This document shows, piece after piece, positions 11,270 to 21,300 of a stretch of 64,000 nt of DNA (position 1 is the stretch's first letter; each line of letters opens with the position of its first letter). The notes beneath the pieces were generated by a model that had not been told where the DNA came from, did no database searches, and worked only from the letters and a program-made list of their open reading frames with translations. The stretch comes from Sweltsa coloradensis (taxonomy: Eukaryota; Arthropoda; Insecta; Plecoptera; Chloroperlidae): positions 248,001 through 312,000 of the forward strand of contig JAMZAV010000112.1 of NCBI GenBank assembly GCA_024449915.1, written 5' to 3'. Both the position numbers and the translations under genes were made by a program.

Positions 11270-11825
11270 GTGACTGTGATTTAACACGAATTTTTTAATT
11301 TTTTTGATCCAGAAATTTGCGAAAATTGGTGTTTTGGGAAATTTCTAAAATCGGCTTTAACCTGCTTCTTTTTTGGTCCACATAGATACTAGAGCATAGT
11401 ACCAATCTAAAATGCCCCTTTATAACATCGTGTCTTGAAACTGTGCCCAAATATACCCTCAAACACGCAAAATTATGCATTCCAAAATCACACCCCATCT
11501 TGGTAATCAGCATATTTTGACCGAACTACTTACCCAAATTACAAAACAAAATATAGAGAATTTACAGAAAAGGCTGTAGAGAACGTCAATAATGGCCAAT
11601 ATTTTTTTGGATCAAAATCCTCCAAGGTCACGGGGCATAAAGATCGTCCCCATGTTATTTCTTATGGGAGATTTTTGCCGATGGGACCTAGCTCGAAAAA
11701 TGTCATGTATGACAATTTTTTGGGAGGTCATGGTGGCCCCAATAATTTTTCTGTTGATTGCTAAATTCATTACTAGTTAGCCTGAATGAAATATATTTTT
11801 TGAGTTTAGCGGTTAAATACCCCTT
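11270..11825 (+). repeat. repeat family H, copy 1
   Basis: An inverse copy lies at 41696-42015 (shared CCCATGTTATTTCTTATGGG, GCCGATGGGACCTAG, TTACAGAAAAGGCT) and the first half has a decayed match at 14740-14920 (TTTAACCTGCTT, ACACTCAAACAC). Type unknown; no coding capacity. Confidence 0.6.
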
Positions 11826-12851
11826 TAATCAAATGGGTCTAGTTGTATCTACGTCCCCCAGTCCTTGATAGGTCGAGGGTATACCTAGAACTTAGTGTAT
11901 GAGATAGACGTTGGTTGGTGAAATGCAGTATGTTCTAAATAGCTACATATTCGCAATTTATTATTCGACTTTTATTGAACTATTGTAACTAATTTTCTCG
12001 AGCATGCTAGAGTTCAATTTGGCCCACAAAAATACACCAAACCAAAGTCTAGACCCACCCAAACGTAACTACAGACAAGGCTATTTAAAATCTACAGTTA
12101 ACTATAATTGTATATATTTTATTCTTCGTATTTGTTTCCGCCAAAAGGTAATTCCAGATACGCTAAACCAACATATAAATAATTTATAACCAACAGATAG
12201 TTTCAAAAAAGCTTTATTTGCCATTAGTGTTTTAAAATGTGTTAATGTTAATGGCTCTATCTGATGAGATGTGGGAGGTGGTTATAGCTTGTAGGCCTAC
12301 TTAGTATCGGTTTAGCGAGTACATAACTTTGTTATGTTATTAAATTAAGTAAAATTACAGATTTCAACATATTATTCAACTCAGTGGAAGATGTAGGTTC
12401 GTATCCTCGAGCAGTCAGGATTCTTGCAGCAATCCTTCTCCTTCAACCACATTCTACCTGGAAACTCCTGCTTCTTAGACCTTAAATATAATTATTGTAA
12501 CGTGAGATTAAATTACTCTGAAGATATACGAACTAAGCTCAAACTCTGTTGAATATACAAAGAGTAACATTCTTAACAGTATAGACAAATCAACGTTGTA
12601 TTTACATTGGAGGAAGCAGAACCGGCAGACATAACATTTGCATAGAAGGAATAATTAAATATGTCGTGGTGAGTTCTATTTCACGTTCTTTACAATATAA
12701 CTAAGGTTTACGTCGCGTGAAATTTATGGTTAAAACACAATATTATGGAACATTCTGGGACTAGACCTCGCTTCTAAACTAGATGTATGATGAATTATAA
12801 TTATTGATCAAGCTAAATATTGCCGAATCACGTAAAAATACAATATTAATT
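11826..12851. other. unannotated AT-rich DNA
   Basis: I see no repeat copy or supported exon. Confidence 0.4.
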
Positions 12852-12853
12852 TA

Positions 12854-13222
12854 AGAGGATGTAGAACATTGCGTTCTAAGCAAATTCCTGTCGCTCGGCC
12901 GACTGACACCACAGTTGTTTACAATTCTGGGTAGTTGTCAAGAAAGCGGAACCATAGGGCTCTACAGTAACACTTTTCATTTTTTTTTTTTATTATTTAA
13001 AAACAAAAATGATTTTCAGGTTTTTGGAATTTCTGAAAGTCTGAAATTGAGCACATTCGTGGATTGATCCTGGCTGATTAACACAAAAATATTTAAAATC
13101 TATTACTGCAGGGCTGTCCATGTATGCTTTATTTACAACTATGTTAAGTTTCATATACGTCGGATTCATCCTGGCGGAGCGAATAGCTATGTACCAGCTG
13201 CCAAATGTGTCCTATTCCCTCT
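12854..13222 (+). mobile_element. mariner-like MITE family F
   Basis: Ends AGAGGATGTAGAAC and an inverse ...GTCCTATTCCCTCT. It shares internal blocks GCTCGGCCGACTGACACC, GGGCTGTCCATGTATGC and GAGCGAATAGCTATG with 25530, 37521, 46033 and 51951. No transposase. TA-type insertion is inferred from the cleaner copy at 37521. Confidence 0.75.
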
Positions 13223-14190
13223 ATTAATATATTAGAGAAATCATATAGGCCTATTTTGTGAATAATTTCTTAAAGCCTATTAGTTTTATTTTAAATTCCT
13301 AAAGTTGCAATACCGACACCCAACGGCAATACGGCTGTGCGGTTCGTCATCTGAGACACCCAACATTGCACCCAACGGTCAGACTGAAATCCTCAAATTT
13401 GAGATTGGTGTTGTTGAATTCTTTGGCTTCTTTTCGGCCTTCCATTGTCATTGTCCAAAGAAGAAGATAATACGCACAGTCGTATTAAAACGTCAGTAGA
13501 TTTGTATGAAACAAACACAGCGAAATCCGAAATGACTTGTAAAATAAAAAATACTATACCGGTACATGATTTCTGTTATATTTCGGGCTGTGAAAGCATC
13601 AAGTTTGGAATTAATATATCACCAAAAACGTTCAACTGTAAATTAATAATACGGTAAACACTGAAGAATGCAGGAACACGAAGTAATATTGTTGTAAAAC
13701 AAATATGTTAGTGGGAAAAATATGAAAGCGATTAAATAAATATAATCCAGAATGTAGTAAAAAAAGTAAGTAAGCAAGTAAGATAGAAAGTAAAAAAAAT
13801 AAAGAAAAAGTAGAACGTAGTAAGTAAGTGGGCTTAAGTTTACCGAAGTGGGTAACACTAATTTCATTGGACGTGTTCTAAACGTTAGGACTAGTGTACT
13901 CTGTTATCTGTGGTTAGGATATATATAATGTGTTCTGTCAGTTTGGATGGTTATGAGTTTTATAAGCCAACAACGTGGAACGTCCATTCACACACGGTGC
14001 AGCCTATGCCCGTAATGAATGATCCATTCATTTAGCGGCTTTGTTTGCCGCATGTTTGCTCCATGCTAAGCTAACAATGGTGCCAACCAACTATGCGTGG
14101 TATATATTTCGCCAAGGCTGGAGTTGTAAAAAATGAAGTATGCATGCATGGTCGGCCGCCCTGATTACGAATGCATAAGACGAACGACTG
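13223..14190. other. unannotated DNA with AAGT-rich patch
   Basis: No supported gene. Roughly 13740-13830 is a purine-rich degenerate (AAGT)n/(AAAG)n stretch. Confidence 0.4.
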
Positions 14191-14198
14191 TGAGGTTC

Positions 14199-14218
14199 GG
14201 GGGGGGGGGGGGGGGGGG
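14199..14218 (+). repeat. G20 homopolymer
   Basis: Twenty consecutive G, followed by further G-rich sequence (CAGGGAGGGGGG). It heads a strongly purine-rich strand running to about 14700 that could form triplex or quadruplex DNA. Confidence 0.9.
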
Positions 14219-14269
14219 CAGGGAGGGGGGAGACTTTTACGTTACGCATAGGTCAACAGCCTTCCGGCA

Positions 14270-14700
14270 ATCCGGAACTGTTCCTCAGCCATGCAAGGAA
14301 GGAGAAAAAGAAGAATGCAAAGAACGGAAGACGCCACAAGGAAAGATGGTGATATTATTTTAATGCCGTGGCAAAATACTGACAAGTCAGATGGAAAATC
14401 GAAAATCTCGCCGTGAATGCATTGGAGAAAGAGAGAAAATGATGGAAAATGAAAGGGAAAATCGCAAGCTAAGATAGAGATATGGTAGGGTTGTTTGGGG
14501 GGCAGGGCTAGGAGGAGATACGAAGACGGAGTGCGGGAATTAGAAGTGATGTAGGGGGAGGGGGGGGCTCAATTCGAAGACCTTACTGAAAGCACCTGAG
14601 GACATTTTTTTAGAAAATGAAGTAGGTTCAAATGCAAAGCAATGATTCAACGAAAATGAATGAGGGAAAAGAGTAAGATTCAGAGGATGATTAAGTCAGA
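14270..14700 (+). repeat. purine-rich tract
   Basis: The plus strand is dominated by GGAGAAAG/GAAAATGA/GGGGGAGG-type runs with few pyrimidines. No gene or known repeat is visible. Confidence 0.5.
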
Positions 14701-14739
14701 GCCTCCTTCGTTCTATGAAAACTCGACTCTCGGATTTAA

Positions 14740-14920
14740 CCTGCTTAACTTTTCCTTCAAATGGATAGATACTTCAGCATAACACCAATCTAAAAGTACC
14801 AATTACAAAAACATATGTTTTTCTGAGTGCAACAATGTACACTCAAACACAAGAAGATGTGCACCTCAGAATTTGATCCTGTCTTCACGATAATCGGAGT
14901 ACATGCGACTGAACCTTGTG
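14740..14920 (+). repeat. decayed family H fragment
   Basis: It is collinear but diverged relative to 11350-11525: TTTAACCTGCTT, ACCAATCTAAAA, ACACTCAAACAC, CATCTT/GTCTTC and CGACTGAACC. Substitution-rich, so older than the other H copies. Confidence 0.45.
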
Positions 14921-15116
14921 CGACTATCATTGTGTGTATGTACATGTAACATAACATTCTCTTCGTCTATAACATTAAACTATTGATAAAAAGCTGGATA
15001 GTGTTGTTATTTATTTTGGGAACACTTTGGTAGAACCTAGTTTTGACGATTTTTTCCGGTGCATCTTCAACCGAAATTTATTGTTTATGATAACTTTGTA
15101 TTTATATATCACTAAA

Positions 15117-15893
15117 CTAGGAAAACGCTAAGTCCCGCCGCGTTGATGGATGAGCTTTTTAAAAGTTTTTAGTTTGCGTGGGATATCTTTACTTTTGCAA
15201 GTGCTTTGTTTTTCTGCCGACGCATTGTAGGTGATTGTTGTCAAGTTTCTATTGTTTCTTGTTAATTTGTTATTATTTAACGTAAAAATCTTACATTAAA
15301 AGCTATATTTCTATGGATTCTGGCTAACTTTTTCAACATTTTCTTTCAAAAGGTACTACATCACCATAACCTTAATGTCCATGTATAATATGAACGTTGT
15401 AGCCCCACCCGTTTGGTCAGAATTGGCCCAAATGGCACGAAAATATCGCACAAAAAGTCAAAAAACGTATATTATTAAAAGCTTTATTTCTCTCGATTCT
15501 GGCTAACTTTTTCAACTTTTTCTTTCAGAAAGCAATACATCACCATAACCTTAATGTCCATGTGAAATATGAACGTTGTAGCCCCACCCGTTTGATCAGA
15601 ATTGGCCCAACTGGCACGAAAATATCGCACTAAAAATCGAAAAAAATCGTAAAAGTACGATATTCATGAGAAATATTTCTTCGATTGTACCCAAAAACGT
15701 GGCAAGTCTAAGTTCAGAGAAAACGAAGGTCGTGTCAAATTTTCATCAAGATCGCATATGCCGTTTGCCCGGTAGAGAGCGAACAAACAGACAGAAAAAC
15801 GAAAAAAAAAAAAAAAAAAAAAAAAAAAACACCCGAGCTAAATTTTTGGGGGGTCGGTGAAATTGAAGTCTTCGCTTCGCTCATCCAATAATA
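15117..15893 (-). mobile_element. dispersed non-autonomous element, copy 2
   Basis: Inverse copy of 2276-2841: it starts CTAGGAAAACGCTAAGTCCC, GTTGATGGATGAGC and ends CTTCGCTTCGCTCATCCAA. A 28-base A-run (15802-15829) replaces the C/A run of copy 1. It is longer than copy 1 because of an internal tandem duplication. Confidence 0.75.
15295..15650. repeat. internal 178-bp tandem duplication
   Basis: Two successive units (about 15295-15473 and 15474-15650) share GATTCTGGCTAACTTTTTC, ATCACCATAACCTTAATGTC, GTAGCCCCACCCGTTTG and GGCACGAAAATATCGCA. Copy 1 of the element at 2276-2841 has only one unit. Confidence 0.85.
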
Positions 15894-17624
15894 AGTGAGG
15901 CCTTCTACCAGCTGACCAAGAGCCCATGTGTGAGTGCGGAAAGGTACAGGACCCGAGACCCGAGTCACCTCCTGGTTTGCCCCCGCCTCGACGAACCATG
16001 TACCCTGCGCGATATTTTGGAAGCAAATGCAAAAGGAATGGCTGTTGCAAATTTTTGGAAATATTGTGTTTAACCGGACACGGAAAGTAAGTACTATATA
16101 ATCACCATACTTTTAATCATTAGGAATACCGCAACGATCCCTACCTATAAACACAAATTTAGTGTGTGTGATTGCCCTATAAATAAAACACAAAAGTCAT
16201 ATAGCAACTAATTAACATATTACTCAATTTGCCAGTTCAATAAGTATTCAAAGTGTGCGAATGGGATTGGAACAATTGGACGATGAGTGCGATGTCAATT
16301 TTGAGTTTTCTTCACTTGAAATTAGAATCTAAAATGATATTCTGAATCCAAAAGCTACACACAGTCTATACAGACATAATCTATTTAAACTTGAGATTTC
16401 GGTTAAGTACCGGCAATATAATAAATAAGTTAATCATTGCTTCACCACCTACAACCATAATTTTTAAACTGCAAGATATTCACATACAGTTCGGCCCACA
16501 GTTATTGAGAGAAATTGAGAGAGTGGGTGTGTGAATTCTAGCGGAGAACGTTGAATTTTCAAGGAACTTTAAGTTTGGAAACACATGGTACTCCTAGAAC
16601 AACATCACTGCAATTAATGCCTAATTACAAGCTTAATAAATTATAACGGTTTTTTTCACGCAATGTAACTCTGTGAGAAATAGAAAGTGTCTGCATACGA
16701 AATAGAAAATAACGAAATCTGGACGTACTAATACTATACTTTCGTACTGAGAACATATGTTCTACTACCCAAACGCGGGTGGTTATGAAATTTTTAAGAT
16801 CTTTTTCTAGTAAAAATTTTAATTGACCACCATTGATAATGTTTAATTGAATTCAACTAATTTTTTGAACTTTTAAATAACAATTTACATTAAAATATCA
16901 TTTTATCTTGATTTGTAATCAATTGGCGTCATTGCAAATCAATTGACAGTTTGCAAATAGACCATTTGACCAAATTATTCAACAAATTGACATCCTTTGA
17001 CATCAACTCATCACAATTAGTACCATTTCCAAATTAAATTATGCCAATTGTTAATTAATTGATGATTCCAAATATTACGTTGATATCAATTTAAATTTAA
17101 TTGCTGGTAGAATTCAAATTTTACTTGAGCTTTTAGGGGATCAATGATACCTATTTGACAGTGGGCGCTAATATGTGATACTGTCGAACAGGAATTTTCT
17201 TCAACTACACATCGTTTCTTTTTAAAGAGAGCTGGATGTAAATTCAATGTTAGAACTTATAATCCTGCTTTCCTTCTCAGCTGAAGGTTCAGACAAAAAG
17301 TCTCTCCCCCCCTCGAATACGGTATGCTAGATTCGTCACTGATAGTGAGAACGGCCCATCCACAAGTTCTGCTGAGTGGCGCTTTTTGCCTCATCACATA
17401 TTCTTCTCACATTTGGGATCTGTTGAAATACATTTTACATATATTTTTATTGAAAAACAAAGGGATTTTGTCTGTAAGCTGCTGTCTGAAGCGTCAACAT
17501 ATAACTTGCGATTTATAACAATGTAAAAGTTGGTAAATACGTTTTTAAAATGAAAATTGTACGATTAATACTAAATTATGATGATAATCCGAGCCAAAAC
17601 CAGAATTTGAACAAAAAAAGCAAG
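15894..17624. other. unannotated stretch with AATTG/TTGAC-rich segment
   Basis: No gene seen. About 16840-17110 is unusually dense in CAATTG, AAATTG and TTTGAC words, resembling the last 60 bases of the window; it may be an old repeat. Confidence 0.35.
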
Positions 17625-17975
17625 TAAAGCATCATTCACAATCAGTTCTAAGTCGTAAGGCGCAAGGTCTAAGGCGTAAGGCGCAAGTCGTAAGAAATGC
17701 TAGGCGTTTACAACAACCATACCATTTTTCATTGCTCCCGTGTATTGCGTATGCGCGTACAGTCAGCTGTGGAGTTTCCTTGTTCGTGATTGGCTCGTCG
17801 TAAGAAACCGTCGTAAGAATTGGATTTTGGGCAATTCGTTACGACATAAACCATACGCCTTGCGACTTGGGACGTGTTGTGAACGTTCTGATTGAAATAC
17901 ATACTCGGCAATACAAATTATTACGCCTTAGGCCTTGCGCCTTACGACTTAGAACTGATTGTGAATGATGCTTAA
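17625..17975. mobile_element. Harbinger-like MITE, TSD TAA
   Basis: The element is 17628-17972 (345 bp), with ~50-bp TIRs starting AGCATCATTCACAATCAG and continuing through TTCTAAGTCGTAAGGCGC. It is flanked by TAA on both sides (17625-17627, 17973-17975). A 3-bp TWA TSD is the PIF/Harbinger signature. The subterminal region repeats GTCGTAAG/AAGGCGCAAG words. No transposase; single copy here. Confidence 0.85.
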
Positions 17976-18158
17976 TGTACGATCGATAACTACCTAGACC
18001 ATGATCGAAATGCATGCATTACAATCTACTTCGACAAATAAAACTGTCCCGACAATTACCTACTGTCATTTGCAAGCCTAGTCGTTTTTTAAATTCTAAT
18101 TTTGGCCAGTCTCAATGGGTAATATAATTAAAGCCGGTAAGATTTTAGTATAGTACAT

Positions 18159-18262
18159 ACACGCTAAATGCCACAGTATTCGTGTGTGTGGCGAACTGCG
18201 TTTCCCGCACAATCAGTGCAGTCCGTCCGTCACACACCCCGACCATATGGCATTTAGCGTGT
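18159..18262. mobile_element. 104-bp mini-TIR element
   Basis: A perfect 15-bp inverted repeat ACACGCTAAATGCCA (18159-18173 and 18248-18262), with a further inner GTGTGTG/CACACAC match. No TSD identified. It may be a very short MITE. Confidence 0.6.
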
Positions 18263-18288
18263 CGATGCCCGGCCATTCTCTCACAATT

Positions 18289-18608
18289 TATCTATTTATA
18301 TTTATTTATTTAACGTCAATCCTTTTCAGTTAAAAAAACTGATTTACAAAGGAGGACAACTAAATAAATCTAATAATTACATAGATTCAGACACAACAAT
18401 GAACTACAGTTAAAATCGCAATTGCAACAGATGTGATTTTTTTGTTGCTTAACTCTCATAATAATGCACTTAGGCAATTCGAGACGACGAGTGGAGATAG
18501 ATGACGCTGAAGAACGATTACAAAAAAAACATACCTATGCGGGATTCGAACCCACGTCCATACGCTTCGGACCAGCGCCGTTATCGTATGTGCCACCGCA
18601 GACCGCCT
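18289..18608 (-). mobile_element. SINE-G: tRNA head with LINE-like tail E
   Basis: The minus-strand head at 18536-18608 has a tRNA-like layout with B box GGGTTCGAATCCC. The 3' part (TGTAGTTCATTGTTGTG, TCCTCCTTTGTAAATCAG, ACTGAAAAGGATTGACGTTA, then (TAAA)n) is the same tail seen at 24060, 33410 and 56300. It is about 320 bp. A SINE borrowing a LINE 3' tail is a known arrangement; the partner LINE body is not in this window. Confidence 0.7.
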
Positions 18609-20262
18609 TACTATTTTAAATATCTAGCAGTAAATGTGCCATGATATATAAAATTAAAAACGTAACTTAAAAACTTATGACCAAGGCCACTACTTACTTA
18701 AAAACGAATTTTCGGGTGAAACTTCCTCACCCATCATCGGTTGATGCCGACCACAACTAAAAATGTTTAGTACTTTTCCAAACTTAAGTATGGGATATAG
18801 GGGAGTTAATTCTGCAAATGGTCTATTGCATCGCGGGTAAATATCTTCCGCCCGGACAGTAACCCGCGCACGTAGCAATATCGCTGTGTGTATAAGTAAT
18901 TTGTCCCCTCCTTCAAGACAATCACTCAAGGGCTCTAATTAGACCTCCTAATTAGCTACACTCGTTTATTGCCGTCTAGCTACACTGCGTGCAATTACCT
19001 ACATTACACCGCCATCTACATTACCAAATCAAATATTGCCACGAGCATAGGTGGGCGATGGATTGGAAACATTGCGGTGCGGTGCATGGGGTAGCGACAT
19101 AATTCAGTGTGAATACATTGCAAATCAGGGTACTAATACGGGTACACTCAGAGCTGGAATACAGAGGAAACTATAGTCTAAACACTAAATTATTAACAAT
19201 TCAAAATTCAATGAGGGAATGGATAAGTTTGTTTTTGGATTCGGGACTGTTTACCTATTTTCTATACCTACTAGGGATGTATTTATTTTTTAACACAAAG
19301 TGTGTTATAGGTTGCTAAAAAAGGGCACAGCCTAAATTACAAAAAAAATATTAACACCAAAGCAATTTTTTTAAAGGGTAGTAACATTGAAGTCTTTGCT
19401 GTGCTGATCCACTTATTAAACCCCAAAACATTTATTTTTAATTCTTTCTCTACTTCTATTTCTCCTGTATGTGTGCAGTGTGCACCAACACTATAAAGTA
19501 GGGCTGGGCTATGACATATCATTCAATTAAAGATTTCACACAACAATGCCGATGTAGACATTTTATAATTTGTTCCATAAAATCAAAATTCCCCCAAATA
19601 TTCAAATCGTTCGTCTGTTTTGGGGAATGGTCGTGAGGTTCGAAGCCCCTCCCCTGGTATTAATTAGTCCCTGGTGCAAAGCACCTATAACTAAAAATAT
19701 GGTGTGTGCATGCCCGGATTGGGCGATGGACAGTTTAAAATTGTATCAAAATTGAAGACGTGTGTGTAGCTAAAAGGGTTGATAAGGCAACGCCAAAAGT
19801 GCTAAAGAGTTTTACGTCCGTTTAGTTTCATGACTCGGACCCTCAACCATTCTTTAAGTCGTGACGAATTTACTATTGGCTACCCGGCACCTCCACCATT
19901 GAACACGCGAACAGAAAGATAGGAAAAAAAGAACATTTTTCTTAGTTATTTGCTGCATAAAGGGCTTACACATTTTTACTCTCAAAAACTCGTATCAACG
20001 TTTTCATTTTTGAAAAAAAACGATTATTTTTTAAATTTCGATATGGAGTTCAAATATAGATATCAAAAAAAATTCCACACATCGATATCGAAATATTAAT
20101 GTGTTCGTCATTAGTGTTCCAATAGGGCGAATGTCGGGACAACACTCGACACTGTGCACATAGTCCAGGCAGAACAGTTGACTTATTTTCCTTAGTTATT
20201 GTAATTTGAAACTTTACTAACTATAGGTCTATACTGTGTATACATTTATGTAATTAGATTTA
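18609..20262. other. unannotated AT-rich DNA
   Basis: No exon supported. A decayed end of the 2276-type element may lie at about 19385-19425 (TTGAAGTCTTTGCTGTGCTGAT). CTAATTAG occurs twice at about 18936-18952. Confidence 0.35.
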
Positions 20263-20455
20263 TTTATTTCTCGATTTGGTTGGTCTGGAAACACTCCCGT
20301 AGGTGTAATTGTTATTATTTACTACAATTCAGAAATTAAAAAAGTCCGCTCCAACCGGGAATCGAACCACGGATCTCCCGCATTCCAGGCAGACGCCTGC
20401 CGTGGTTTGATTCCCGGTTGGGGCGGACTTTTTTAATTTCTGAATTGTAGAAAAA
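20263..20455. mobile_element. palindromic SINE-B pair
   Basis: A minus-strand SINE-B part (20263-20395, including the tail CACTCCCGTAGGTGTAATTG) meets a plus-strand SINE-B 3' half (20399-20449). The arms match over ATTCAGAAATTAAAAAAGTC / inverse, and the B box GGTTCGATTCCCGG is present in both. The plus half begins only at CCGTGG, so the two halves are unequal. Confidence 0.8.
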
Positions 20456-20984
20456 AAAATTATTTAGTTAACCTCTTCTGTAAATCACTTTTTCAATAAA
20501 TAAAGTAGATGGGTAGGGGGCAGTGATGTACAAGATCACTTTTAATTTGTTTTGAAAATGTATTATGTGGTAGATACGAGTAGTATGGGGTTGGAGCTGC
20601 TGATTCGCAATGTGACTGAGTCGAAATAAAAAAGGGATGAACTCGTAAAAATGTGTTGTTGACTTGTAGGAAAACTAAAAACAAATGAGTGTTCGAGACC
20701 GAATTGTGAGAAAACGGCGGCATCCACATCGGACAACGGTAGGCGTACAATGCAAACAATAGCATTTATATTACATGCGTGGCCGGACCGGACCGTGTGT
20801 ATGTATACCGTATACGATGCATGCATTATCATCGACGCGACAAGTTCGTAGGCTGACCAATGGAGTTTTCACGAAATAAACATGAGTTGGTGACATCCTT
20901 GGGGAGAACTGGATTACAAGGAGGGGAACAAATTGTTTTTCTAGAAGGATGGCGCCGTCCGCACATCTTGACTGTGTAATACGA
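20456..20984. other. unannotated DNA
   Basis: No repeat copy or credible exon. Several overlapping open minus-strand frames of 75-90 codons have no recognisable product. Confidence 0.35.
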
Positions 20985-21062
20985 TACGAGAGGTAGCTCA
21001 TGCGTAATGCGCGAGATTCTAATTCGGGATGTCGGGGGTTCGATTCTCGATACCGTTAATGC
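20985..21062 (+). repeat. tRNA-like sequence (SINE head or pseudo-tRNA)
   Basis: A-box-like GGTAGCTCATGCG, an anticodon-arm region with GATTCTAATTC and a B-box-like GGGGTTCGATTCTC are correctly spaced. Acceptor pairing is poor, so I do not call a functional tRNA gene. Confidence 0.4.
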
Positions 21063-21224
21063 GCCGTACAACATTGCGAACTGGAGATAGTAATAGAAAA
21101 AATATTTTTATATATTGTCCGGCCATAAGTTATATGAAGGTAAGCAGAAAGGGGCATGCCCTAAGCACAAGGTGTCGGCCAGCCTCTATACAACACATTG
21201 TGAGAGAGAGAAAAAAAAAACATT

Positions 21225-21300
21225 AATTAAATAATGTCCCCCACTAAAAATCAATTATGTAATTAAGTGGGTAGACTCCAAAAAATATTATGAATTATTT
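21225..21300 (+). mobile_element. SINE-A 3' tail fragment
   Basis: Plus-strand GTCCCCCACTAAAAATCA, AATTAAGTGGGTAGACTCC and a TTTATTTTATTTATTTT tail match the terminal part of the 4575-5035 SINE-A. Confidence 0.7.
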
